In this document: piece by piece, positions 51,390 to 59,306 of the stretch | Numbering within the stretch: the stretch's first letter is position 1 | How the letters are laid out: each line of letters opens with the position of its first letter | Origin: DAHUYF01 sp035509275 | GTDB lineage: Bacteria; Pseudomonadota; Alphaproteobacteria; ATCC43930; CGMCC-115725 | Direction of reading: 5' to 3' | DNA length: 64,000 nt | NCBI GenBank assembly: GCA_035509275.1 | Contig: DATJLU010000029.1 | Location: 1 to 64,000 of the forward strand | Notes under the pieces: generated by a model | What the model was told of the DNA's origin: nothing | The model's input: the letters and a program-made list of their open reading frames with translations, nothing else | The model's database searches: none | Translations under genes and position numbers: made by a program

Positions 51390-52136
51390 TCAGAGCATCA
51401 CGTCGCCGGAATTCGGCCCCAGGGTCTGCCCGACATAGAGGCGCGCCGCCGACGACGCGAGGAAGGCGACCGTCGCGGCCACCTCCTCCGGCTCGCCGAA
51501 ACGCGCCAGCGGCAGCTCCGCCGACTTGGCCTTGCGCCAGGCCTCGGACAGGCCGAGCACCAGTTCCGTGTTGATCGGCCCGGGCGCCACCGCGTTGACC
51601 CGGACGCCGCGCGCGCTGACTTCGCGCGCCAGCGACTTGGTGAGGCCGATGATCGCGGCCTTGGCGGCGCTGTAGTGACAGAGCTCGATGCCGCCGATCT
51701 GCCCCAGCTGCGAGGCGATATTGACGACGATCCCGTCGGCCGCCTCGAGCATCGCGGGCAACGCGCGTCGGGTACAGAGAAAGGTGCCGCGCAGATGGAC
51801 GGCGATCATGCGATCCCATTGCTCAACGGTAAGCTCCTCGAACTTCGCCTGGTGAACGAAGCCGGCATTGTTGACGAGGAGCGTGCAGCGACCGAAGACC
51901 GCTTCGCAGTGCGCAAAAATCGCATCGACCGCGGCCGGATCCGAGACGTCGCCCGGCGCCGCCGACGCCCAGCCGCCGGCGGCTTTGAGCTCGGCGGCGG
52001 TGCGTTCGGCCGCCGCGGGGCGGAGATCGTTGACGATCACCTTCGCGCCGTCGCGACAGAGCCGTGCCGCGCTGGCTTTGCCGATGCCGGAGCCGGCACC
52101 GGTGACGATCGCGACATGCTCGCCAAGCTCGGTCAT
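51390..52136 (-). CDS. SDR family oxidoreductase
   Basis: This 248-residue classical SDR has TGAGSGIGKA, NNAGFVHQAK, VNIASQLGQ and catalytic HYSAAKAA. Its Asp in VIVNDLRPAA suggests NAD(H). It shares moderate similarity with the neighbouring SDR but is no recent duplicate. Its start overlaps the permease stop by 4 bases (ATGA), tying it to the transporter operon. Confidence 0.88.
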   Translation of the reverse strand: MTELGEHVAIVTGAGSGIGKASAARLCRDGAKVIVNDLRPAAAERTAAELKAAGGWASAAPGDVSDPAAVDAIFAHCEAVFGRCTLLVNNAGFVHQAKFEELTVEQWDRMIAVHLRGTFLCTRRALPAMLEAADGIVVNIASQLGQIGGIELCHYSAAKAAIIGLTKSLAREVSARGVRVNAVAPGPINTELVLGLSEAWRKAKSAELPLARFGEPEEVAATVAFLASSAARLYVGQTLGPNSGDVML

Positions 52137-52984
52137 GCGATCTCTTCCTGGATCGCGACCCGCCGCGCGCGGCGCACACTCAGGGCCATGAGGAACCCAT
52201 AGACCGCGAGAATGGCAAAGGAGAACAGCGTGGTCAGGACGCCGAAGGCGAAGATGTTGGGATGAATCTCGACGGAAAATGTGCCGTAGATCGCGAGCGG
52301 CAAGGTCAGGTCGCCGCCGGCGGCGAAGAGCGTGCGCGGGAACTCGTCGTAGCTGAGCGTGAAGGCGAAGAGCATGGCGCTCAGCACGCCGGGAAAGATC
52401 AGCGGAAAGGTGATCTTGCGAAACGTGCGCGCCGGCGGCACGCCGAGGGCCCAGGCGGCCTCCTCGACCGAGCGGTCGAAACGATTGAGGACCGCGAGCA
52501 TAACCAGGAAGGCGAAGGGGAAAGTGTAGACCACATGCACCAGGAAGGTGGTGCCCCACCAACTCCGATCGACGCCGAGATAGGTGGAGACCAGCGCCAC
52601 GCCGAGCCCGACAAGCACGCCCGGCACCATCATGCCGAGGACGACGAGGTAGAAGACCAGCCCCGAGCCGGCGAAGCGTCGGCGAAAAGCCTGCGCCGTC
52701 AGCGTGCCCAGCAGCGTCGACGTCACCATGGTGGCGAAGGCCAGGATCAGCGAGCGGATGAGCGCATCGCCGATCGGTAACGGCGCCACGCGCGAGGGCG
52801 GCGTCAGGCCGAACAGGTGTTTGTACCAGTAGATCGACCAATGGATGATGGGAAATTGCGGGCCGCCCTCGGGCCCGCTCTGGAAGCTCAAGATGGCGAG
52901 AACGATGAACGGCGCGTAGAGAAAGGTGATGAAGATCACGGTATAGAGACCGAGCGCGCCGCGCAGGACCGGCTGGTTCTCCAT
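52133..52984 (-). CDS. ABC transporter permease (PotC-like)
   Basis: This is a 283-residue inner-membrane permease with six predicted membrane segments. The cytoplasmic EAA loop is EEAAWALGVPPARTFRKITFPL, quoted here in part: EEAAWALGVPPARTF. It pairs with the PotB-like permease one base upstream. Confidence 0.9.
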   Translation of the reverse strand: MENQPVLRGALGLYTVIFITFLYAPFIVLAILSFQSGPEGGPQFPIIHWSIYWYKHLFGLTPPSRVAPLPIGDALIRSLILAFATMVTSTLLGTLTAQAFRRRFAGSGLVFYLVVLGMMVPGVLVGLGVALVSTYLGVDRSWWGTTFLVHVVYTFPFAFLVMLAVLNRFDRSVEEAAWALGVPPARTFRKITFPLIFPGVLSAMLFAFTLSYDEFPRTLFAAGGDLTLPLAIYGTFSVEIHPNIFAFGVLTTLFSFAILAVYGFLMALSVRRARRVAIQEEIA

Positions 52985-52985
52985 C

Positions 52986-53909
52986 TCAGAGCTCCTCGCG
53001 CAGGTTGACGGCGCGCAGCAGTCCCGCGATCACGATGCCCATCACCGCGGTCAGCACGACGCCGGCAACCGCTGCGAAGGCCCATTTGAGCGAGCCGACT
53101 TCCGTCACGATGATGTTGCCGAGGAGGTTGACCTTTTGGCCGGACAACGCCGCCGAGGTCGCGAACTCGCCCAGCACCATCACCGAGACGAAGATGGCGC
53201 CCACCGCCACGCCCGGCAGCGTGAGCGGGAAGATGATCGTGCGGAAGATGCGCCAGCTACCGGCGCCAAGGTCGCGTGCCGCTTCGATCAAGCTGCGGTC
53301 GATGCGCCCCAACATGACCGCCACCGGCCCGACCATGAACACGACGTAGATCTGGACCATGCCGATGATGACGCTGACCTTGGTGAAGAGCAGCACGTCG
53401 ATCGGATGGCTGATGAGGCCCAGCTTCAGCAGCAGCAAATTGACCGCGCCTTCCTTGCCGAGCATCGGGCGCCACGCCAGCACGCGGATCAGGAACGAGG
53501 TCCAGAACGGCACGACGCAGAGCACGAGGACAATGGTCTGCGTCGTCTTGTTGCGAATGAAGAGGCCGATATAGAGCGCGGTCGGATAGCCCAGGATGAC
53601 GGTGAAGAAGAGCACGATGGCCCAGATCTCGACGGTGGTCACCAGGGCGCCGACATAGGTCGAGCTGGAGAAGAAATTGATCCAGCTCTGCAGTGTCAGC
53701 CTTGGCTCGATCGAGAAGGTCTTCTGCGTCCAGAAGCTGACATAGACCATCATCAGCATGGGCACGGCGAGGAACAGCAGCATCCACAGCGTGCCCGGCG
53801 CCAGCAGCAGCCAGGTGCCGTAGCGTTCGGTCCAGCGCGGGCGCGCCGGGACGGTCGCCGAGGTCACGCTCACACTGCCGAGTGTGGTTCCATCGCTGGG
53901 CGCCCGCAT
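52986..53909 (-). CDS. ABC transporter permease (PotB-like)
   Basis: This is a 307-residue permease with six membrane segments after a short hydrophilic N-terminus. The EAA loop is IEAARDLGAGSWRIFRTI. It starts at the ATG at 53909 with GTGAGGA upstream; the open frame extends further but overlaps the ATPase gene. It forms the membrane heterodimer with the gene at 52133. Confidence 0.9.
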   Translation of the reverse strand: MRAPSDGTTLGSVSVTSATVPARPRWTERYGTWLLLAPGTLWMLLFLAVPMLMMVYVSFWTQKTFSIEPRLTLQSWINFFSSSTYVGALVTTVEIWAIVLFFTVILGYPTALYIGLFIRNKTTQTIVLVLCVVPFWTSFLIRVLAWRPMLGKEGAVNLLLLKLGLISHPIDVLLFTKVSVIIGMVQIYVVFMVGPVAVMLGRIDRSLIEAARDLGAGSWRIFRTIIFPLTLPGVAVGAIFVSVMVLGEFATSAALSGQKVNLLGNIIVTEVGSLKWAFAAVAGVVLTAVMGIVIAGLLRAVNLREEL

Positions 53910-53922
53910 CCTGGTGCGATCC

Positions 53923-54960
53923 TCACGCAGCGATTTTCGGCGAGCCGAAGACCATGGCCTGAGCGGTGCGCCAGACCAGGGCATAGGAACTGCCTTCGCG
54001 CAGCGGTTCGGGCCGCTTGTGGCTGAGGTGGTACTCCACCTCGACGACCTTCCCGCTGGGCAGGCTGAAGAAATAGACGATGATCGACCCGGAATATTCC
54101 GAGGCGACGAAGGTGGCGGTGATCGCGGTCTCCGGCGCGGCCGCACGGTAGCCGGCTTCGTGCACCGTGATCAGGTCGCGGCGGATGCAACACACGCCGT
54201 CCGCGGCCGGCGCGCCGTCGAGCTCGCGGTGCTCAAAACTGTTGTAGCGGTTGAGGAAGCGCGCGACCTGAAGGCTGGCCGGACGGTTGTAGACCGTGTC
54301 GGGCACATCGGTCTGGAGGACGCGGCCCTGGTCGAGCACGACCACCCGCTCCCCCATGGCCAGCGCTTCCATCTCGTTGCCGGTGACGTGGATGAAGATG
54401 ATGCCGAGACGCTGATGGATGCGGCGCAGCTCGATGGTCATGCGCCGGCGCAGATTGGCGTCGAGCGCGCCCAGCGGCTCGTCGAGGAGGCAGATCTGGG
54501 GATCGACCACGAGCGTACGCGCCAGCGCCACGCGTTGCTTCTGCCCGCCGGAGAGTTGAGCGATCTGGCGTCCGCCGAGCTCGCCGAGCCCGACCAGCTC
54601 GAGCATCTCGCCGACGCGCCGCTTCACTTCGGCGGGGGCGCCGACCGGGTTGCGCTGCCGGAAGCGCAGGCCGAAGGCAACATTGTCGAAGACGGTCAAA
54701 TGGGGAAACAGCGCGAAGCCCTGAGAGACGAAGCCGACGCCGCGCTCATGCGCCGGCTTGGCGGTCAGCGGCTTGCCGTCGAGATAGATGTCGCCAGCGT
54801 CGGCGCGCTCGAAGCCGGCGATGATCCGCAGCAAGGTCGACTTGCCCGACCCGCTCGGCCCCAGCAGCGACAGGTATTCGCTTGGCCGCACCGACAACGA
54901 CAAATCGTCCAGCGCGCGCTTGGCGCCATAGGATTTGCGGACGCCTCTGATTTCCAACAT
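53923..54960 (-). CDS. ABC transporter ATPase lacking the switch histidine
   Basis: This 345-residue PotA/MalK-type ATPase is the first gene of the transporter operon. Walker A GPSGSGKST (residues 34-42), Q-loop GFVSQGFALFPH, signature LSGGQKQRVALAR and Walker B ICLLDEPLGALD are intact. The H-loop reads HVTGNEMEAL, with Gly194 where His is nearly invariant (codon 54379-54381). A TOBE-like domain follows. With the canonical second ATPase at 48160, it may form an asymmetric pair. GGAAGGG precedes the ATG at 54960. Confidence 0.9.
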   Translation of the reverse strand: MLEIRGVRKSYGAKRALDDLSLSVRPSEYLSLLGPSGSGKSTLLRIIAGFERADAGDIYLDGKPLTAKPAHERGVGFVSQGFALFPHLTVFDNVAFGLRFRQRNPVGAPAEVKRRVGEMLELVGLGELGGRQIAQLSGGQKQRVALARTLVVDPQICLLDEPLGALDANLRRRMTIELRRIHQRLGIIFIHVTGNEMEALAMGERVVVLDQGRVLQTDVPDTVYNRPASLQVARFLNRYNSFEHRELDGAPAADGVCCIRRDLITVHEAGYRAAAPETAITATFVASEYSGSIIVYFFSLPSGKVVEVEYHLSHKRPEPLREGSSYALVWRTAQAMVFGSPKIAA

Positions 54961-55266
54961 CGGCCCTTCCCGTCCCCGGACGTTCGCCGGTGCGACCTGA
55001 GCCACCGCCGGCGGCCGGTCCTTCTTCCTTCGGATAGGTTACGCACAAATGATTTTTGCATGCAATCATTAGTTATAGCATTTTGAAAGCAGGACAGGAT
55101 GGTCGACTTACCGGCACAAACTGCCAAAAAATCAATCACGTGGCCGATTCCTCTGAGAACGATTGCGGTTTTTGTATGCAATATCCAGTTTAGCCGCTAT
55201 GGTTTCGCCCGTATTGGCGCTATTCCCGAGGACGGCGCGGGAATTGGGCGAAGAGGAAAACCGCGG
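54961..55266. promoter_or_regulatory. Divergent control region with two TTTTTGYATGCAAT boxes
   Basis: This AT-richer region lies between the ABC operon and the GntR regulator. Box 1 (55053-55066) contains the perfect palindrome TTGCATGCAA (55056-55065). Box 2 (55169-55182) has the same 14-mer with one change (TTGTATGCAA). The spacing is 116 bp. Such TGYATRCA cores fit GntR/FCD operators (known family pattern), so the divergent regulator is the likely ligand-responsive repressor. Confidence 0.6.
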
Positions 55267-56253
55267 GTGGCGCGCAAGCTCTACGAGATCATCTACGAGA
55301 CGCTGAAGGCACAGCTGGTCGCAGGAAAGTTGCCGCAGGGGCTCGTGTTGCTCGAGGGGCCGGTCGCGCAAATCTTCGGCATCAGCCGCGCGCCGGTGAA
55401 GACTGCCTTACGCCTTTTGAATGAGCAGGGATTGGTCGAGCGGTTCGATGGACGCGGCTTCATCGTCCCGGGTGCCAACGGCGCGACGGCGCCGCTGCGC
55501 ATCGACCTGCGTGAGGCCGGGCTCGGGCTTGATGCCCATCTCGCCGAAGAGGAGCTGCAGAGTGGAGCGGCGTGGGAGCGCATCTACAGCGCCGCCGAGA
55601 AGGAAGTCGCGACCGCGCTGCCCTTCGGGCGCTTTCATGTCAACGAAGCGCGCATGGGTGAGCATTTCGGCGTCAGCCGAACCGTCATCCGCGACGTGCT
55701 GGGTCGCATGCACGAGCGCGGCCTGGTCGAGAAATCGCCGCGTTCGCATTGGCTGGCTGGCCCCCTCACCGCCGCGGCCACCCGCGAGTTCTATGAGATC
55801 CGCGGCATGCTGGAGCCGCAGGCGCTGGTGCAGGCCGTCACCAATCTCGACATCGACGACCTGGTGGCGATGCGCGACCGGGTGGCCGCCGTGGAGCAGC
55901 GCTATCCCCGCGTCTCCGCGGAAGAGCTCATGGCGCTCGACGTCGATCTGCACACCAGCTGCGTCCAGCGCATCGCCAACAAGCGCCTGGTGGCGATGAT
56001 CCGCCAGGCGCAGCTGCCGCTCATCGCCAATTATGTCTTCATGCATCATCTCGGCATTCCCGAGGAGACGCCGGAGCTGGCCGAGCACAAACTCGTGTTC
56101 GAGCATCTGATCCAGGGCTCGTCCGCGGCGGCGGCGGCGGCGCTGAAGGCGCATCTCGAGCGTTCGCTCGACCGCGCTCTGATCCGGCTCAAGGTCTTGT
56201 CGGTGAAGTCGACGCCGCCGCTGCCGCCCTATCTGTCGCTGTCCGCGCCTTGA
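55267..56253 (+). CDS. GntR/FCD-type regulator with two winged helices
   Basis: This 328-residue regulator has two successive GntR-like winged helices. The first is at about 5-69 (FGISRAPVKTALRLLNEQG) and the second at about 103-165 (FGVSRTVIRDVLGRMHERG). A helical FCD-like ligand domain follows (about 172-315, from REFYEIRGMLEP). I place the start at the GTG at 55267, with GAGGA upstream, because the longer frame from 55099 would run through operator box 2. It diverges from the ABC/SDR operon and probably controls it. Confidence 0.82.
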   Translation: MARKLYEIIYETLKAQLVAGKLPQGLVLLEGPVAQIFGISRAPVKTALRLLNEQGLVERFDGRGFIVPGANGATAPLRIDLREAGLGLDAHLAEEELQSGAAWERIYSAAEKEVATALPFGRFHVNEARMGEHFGVSRTVIRDVLGRMHERGLVEKSPRSHWLAGPLTAAATREFYEIRGMLEPQALVQAVTNLDIDDLVAMRDRVAAVEQRYPRVSAEELMALDVDLHTSCVQRIANKRLVAMIRQAQLPLIANYVFMHHLGIPEETPELAEHKLVFEHLIQGSSAAAAAALKAHLERSLDRALIRLKVLSVKSTPPLPPYLSLSAP

Positions 56254-56265
56254 GCCGCGACGCGC

Positions 56266-57477
56266 TCACGCGGCGATGAACTGGGCCCAGCGGCGAACGA
56301 GGTAGTTGTGCTCGTCGATGCTCGAGTTCCAGACGCTGATGCGCGACAGCCTCTCCCAATAGCTGCCGCCGTTGCGCACCGCACCGCGACGCACGATCAC
56401 GGTGCCGTCGGGGCCGCAGAGATCGGTGCTGGCGGGCTTGCCGAGATACCAGTAATCCCACTCGGCCGGCGCGAGATGATCGATCACATTCTCCTGCGCC
56501 GCCATGTAGTAGCCCTGACGCGCCATCATCGCCCCGGGCCAGCCGGAAAGCCACCAATTGAGATAGTCATAGGCGGCATCGAGGGCCGCGCCGCGGACGT
56601 TCACCGAGATCGCCATGCAGCCATGCCAGCCGCGATAGCCTTCCTTGGGCGCGGCATATTGAACGGCGACGCCATGGCTCCAGAGCTCGGTCAAGGACGG
56701 TGTCCACAGGCTGGCGATGGCCACCTCCCCGCTCTCCATGATCGCCGTCGCCTGGTCGATGGAGCTCCAGAAAGTGCGGAAGTGGCCAGCCTTCTTCTTG
56801 AGGATGAGAAGCCGGATCAGCGCGTCGATCTCGTCGATGGCGAGATTGCCGATATCCTTGAAGCGGACAAGTCCGAGCGCCTGGGCGGCCAGCGCCGCGT
56901 CGGCGGCGCCGATGGCGGGGTCGTCGACCAGGGCAACTCGGCCGCGGCAGCGGCGGTCGAGCAGCCAGCCCCAGCTTTCCGGCTCGCCCGCCAGATCGGG
57001 AGCAATGATGCCCTTGAGATAGCCGAAGGCGTCGACATTGTGGACGCCGGGAAGCGCCGCGACATGGTCGGTCGGACTCCGGCCGAGGCGCTTGTCAGGC
57101 TGCACATAGAGATATTTGAGCGGCGTATCGCCCTTGCCGATCGGCTGGCCGTCGCGCGTCACCGCGGCGGTGAGCTGCTGCTTGATCTGCTCCCAACGAG
57201 GAATGCGCGAGATGCGCAGCGGCTGAATCGCGCCTGACGACCAGACGATGTCGAGATTGTGGTACCACTGATCGTAGACGTCGAACGAGCTCGGCTGGGT
57301 TGCGGCGCGTTGCTGTGCCGCAATGCCGTCGAGCGCGGCGTACTCGAGGGAGAGGCCGAGGTCGCTCTCGGCGCGCCGCCGGATCTCTTCGAGCAGCGTC
57401 ACCTTGGTGCCGAGTACGCGCAGCACCGGCTTTCCGCGGGTATTAATATGAGGCGAAGGGAGCGCGCCATTCTCCAT
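56266..57477 (-). CDS. ABC substrate-binding-protein homologue without export signal
   Basis: This 403-residue homologue of the binding protein at 49331 shares PKEGYRGWHG, DYLNWWLSGWPGAMMARQGYY and a similar C-terminus. It begins directly at the mature portion (MENGALPSPH, then KPVLRVLGTK). No Tat or Sec signal occurs upstream in any frame. It would remain in the cytoplasm, or the signal was lost. It converges with the GntR gene (12 bp between stops). It could be a ligand sensor, an ancillary protein or a decaying gene. Confidence 0.75.
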   Translation of the reverse strand: MENGALPSPHINTRGKPVLRVLGTKVTLLEEIRRRAESDLGLSLEYAALDGIAAQQRAATQPSSFDVYDQWYHNLDIVWSSGAIQPLRISRIPRWEQIKQQLTAAVTRDGQPIGKGDTPLKYLYVQPDKRLGRSPTDHVAALPGVHNVDAFGYLKGIIAPDLAGEPESWGWLLDRRCRGRVALVDDPAIGAADAALAAQALGLVRFKDIGNLAIDEIDALIRLLILKKKAGHFRTFWSSIDQATAIMESGEVAIASLWTPSLTELWSHGVAVQYAAPKEGYRGWHGCMAISVNVRGAALDAAYDYLNWWLSGWPGAMMARQGYYMAAQENVIDHLAPAEWDYWYLGKPASTDLCGPDGTVIVRRGAVRNGGSYWERLSRISVWNSSIDEHNYLVRRWAQFIAA

Positions 57478-57933
57478 GCCTGGGCCCCATCGTTTTGGCC
57501 GAGGACCATCCCCGACGGTGCCAGGTTCCGTCAACCACCTTCCTGCCGCGCACCATGGAGCCGTCAGCGGTCGTGACGGGGAACACTCGGCTCTGACGGC
57601 GTCTTTCGCCAAAAAAGGCGAGGCGCTCGGTTGGAAACGTGCTAGCCTTCGAGGGCCTGATCGACGTCGTGCCTGCCGGCACGGGCTCAGCACGTTTCTC
57701 TTCAATCGACAATCAAGCCGCATAAGCGGGGTGATCGCCGGGGCCACGCCGGGACGCTGCACATTCTTGAGCTGCAGGAGCGACGCGGCCGCTGGTCGAG
57801 CGGACAGAGGGCGGCGCGCTCGCCCCGGAACGCGATCGCGTCGCGGTGCCGCAAGGCCCGGGTCTCGGCATCGAGCCGGATCAATCCCATCTGACATCGT
57901 CACAAGTCCCGTGATCAGCAACAGGAGGTGGTT
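57478..57933. other. 456-bp region, no gene recognised
   Basis: It lies between the signal-less binding protein and the small exported protein at 57934. The open frames across it have no family features. It could be the relic that separated the binding protein from its original start, but I cannot show this. Confidence 0.35.
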
Positions 57934-58299
57934 GTGGAGATCAAGCTGTCCCGACGTCTCGCCATGCTGTTCGGTTTTGCCGCTGCAGCGTCGGCAGCCG
58001 GTGTCGCCGTAACCCGTGCCGATGTTCCGGGAGAACTCTTCCTGGATCTCGATGAGAATAACGCGTCGGTGGTCAGCCCGCCGCGCGACCAAGCGAGGCC
58101 CCGCATCTCGAAACTGCCTGCGAAGCTCTCCGACGAAGACACGGCGGCCCTCGTTGCCGGCGCTCAGCCCGTGGGTGCCTGCAACATCATCGTGGCTTAT
58201 CGTGGACAGCTCTACATCGTCCCCGACAAGCAGCTCGCCAGCGGCAAGATGGCTTCCGTGACAGTGATGGAGGCCGCGATGCACGCGACAACCGACTGA
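57934..58299 (+). CDS. Small exported protein, unknown
   Basis: This 121-residue protein has a Tat/Sec-like signal (SRRLAMLFGFAAAASAAG). The mature domain has PRISKLPAKLSDEDTAALVAG and a terminal YIVPDKQLASGKMASVTVMEA. AGGAGG five bases upstream sets the GTG start at 57934. I do not recognise the family. It is convergent with the Spy-like gene. Confidence 0.65.
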   Translation: MEIKLSRRLAMLFGFAAAASAAGVAVTRADVPGELFLDLDENNASVVSPPRDQARPRISKLPAKLSDEDTAALVAGAQPVGACNIIVAYRGQLYIVPDKQLASGKMASVTVMEAAMHATTD

Positions 58300-58326
58300 T
58301 CGCGGTCACGACACGACCGAGCGCAG

Positions 58327-58342
58327 TCTGATCTGGATCAGA
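58327..58342. repeat. FNR-box-like palindrome between convergent genes
   Basis: TCTGATC-TG-GATCAGA is a perfect 7-bp palindrome sharing the TGATCTGGATCA core with the box at 58953. It lies between the stops of two convergent genes, so a promoter role is unlikely; it could be a bidirectional terminator stem or a decoy site. Confidence 0.5.
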
Positions 58343-58353
58343 GCGGACTTTTC

Positions 58354-58887
58354 TTAACGCGGCGCCGGCGCCGGCGGAGGTGGCGCGTTCGGAGGCGGCG
58401 GCGCCGCGTATTGCGGTGCTTGCCCCAGCAGCTTGTCAGCGGTGGCTTTCTGGTCGGCAGACAGGCTCGCGTAGAACGGGCGCAACGCATCGACGAAGCG
58501 TTTCGCTTCCTGGGTGCTGACCTCAGCCGACTCCAGTTGCAGCTCAGCGCGCTCGACAGCGGTTTGCGGTTGAGTCGGATCGGACGGAAACTTGTCATAG
58601 AGATGCTGCGTGTCGCGGTTGTTCTCGCGCATCGCGCCCGCAACCCTGTCCCATTGAGCTTCTTCCGCGGGCGTGACGTCGAGTGCGGCCTTCAAAAAGG
58701 CGATCTCCCCCTCGACGTAGGGATCGGGTCCGACCTTGATCTGCACCGGGCGATTCGCTGCGGAAGTCGGTGGATTGCCTTGCCCTTGTGCGGCGGGGAT
58801 CGCAGACAGGGCAAAGGTCACCGAGATGACCAGAGCGGCGGCGACTGGCGGGAGGGTCCGAAGGGCTGCGCGTCCGAAGTTCATCAT
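58354..58887 (-). CDS. Spy/CpxP-like (LTXXQ) periplasmic protein
   Basis: This 177-residue exported protein has a signal peptide (residues about 1-35, ending SAIPAAQGQ) and a helical core with the two Spy-family segments: VTPAEEAQWDRVAGAM and LSADQKATADKLL. A Pro-rich tail follows (PPPPNAPPPPAPAPR). Spy proteins are ATP-independent periplasmic chaperones. A TTGATCTGGATCAA box centred 73 bases upstream suggests FNR/FixK control under low oxygen. Confidence 0.75.
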   Translation of the reverse strand: MMNFGRAALRTLPPVAAALVISVTFALSAIPAAQGQGNPPTSAANRPVQIKVGPDPYVEGEIAFLKAALDVTPAEEAQWDRVAGAMRENNRDTQHLYDKFPSDPTQPQTAVERAELQLESAEVSTQEAKRFVDALRPFYASLSADQKATADKLLGQAPQYAAPPPPNAPPPPAPAPR

Positions 58888-58952
58888 GATCAGCGATCTT
58901 GCGTATGGGGGCTTAGGCCCGCGAGGGTAACGAGCGGACCGGCTACACGACC

Positions 58953-58966
58953 TTGATCTGGATCAA
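58953..58966 (-). promoter_or_regulatory. FNR/FixK-type box upstream of the Spy-like gene
   Basis: TTGATCTGGATCAA matches the TTGAT-N4-ATCAA consensus exactly. A class II promoter with the box at -41.5 would start transcription near 58918, about 30 bases before the start codon at 58887. Confidence 0.65.
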
Positions 58967-59132
58967 GCACGGCGCGTGCTCTCGTTCAACCCCCATAGTG
59001 TGAACGGCTCCACGCGCCGCGGCAAGCTTGTCGCAGAGCAGCCTCCGAAATAGATCACGACGGCGCCGGACGGTTGCGCGCCGCAGTGAAGTGGACCCGA
59101 CGTGCAGACCATTGGCGGCGTTTGACCGGATG
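58967..59132. other. Unassigned part of the 419-bp gap between the Spy-like gene and the binding protein
   Basis: I see no coding frame or strong structure here. The remainder of the gap is the FNR-type box and the decayed fragment at 59133-59306. Confidence 0.4.
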
Positions 59133-59306
59133 CTAATTGGTGGCAGCGGTATAGGGATAGACCATTTTGCCCGTTGCGTATTCGCCGGGCCGCAGAATGG
59201 CCTGCTTGGCGTCCGTCTTGAACTGATCGAGGCCATTTCCCTCGATCCCGTGGAACTGTATTTCCAGGGGGTGGCCAGCGGTGCGCAGCTGGCCACCCGC
59301 CTGCCC
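59133..59306 (-). pseudogene. 3' fragment of a branched-chain-type ABC binding protein
   Basis: Directly after the TGA of the sugar-type binding protein, in the same frame, the sequence reads on for 57 codons. It includes IQFHGIEGNGLDQFK, then KQAILRPGEYATGKMVYPY, and ends at TAG (59133-59135). This resembles the C-terminal end of LivJ/urea-type periplasmic binding proteins. It has no start or upstream body, so it is a deletion remnant. Family recognition is from memory of such tails. Confidence 0.5.

Noticed and set aside
57443..57890. Small minus-strand frames upstream of the signal-less binding protein
   Set aside because: I looked for a lost signal peptide or regulator fragment; none of the frames shows a hydrophobic signal, a family motif or a ribosome site.
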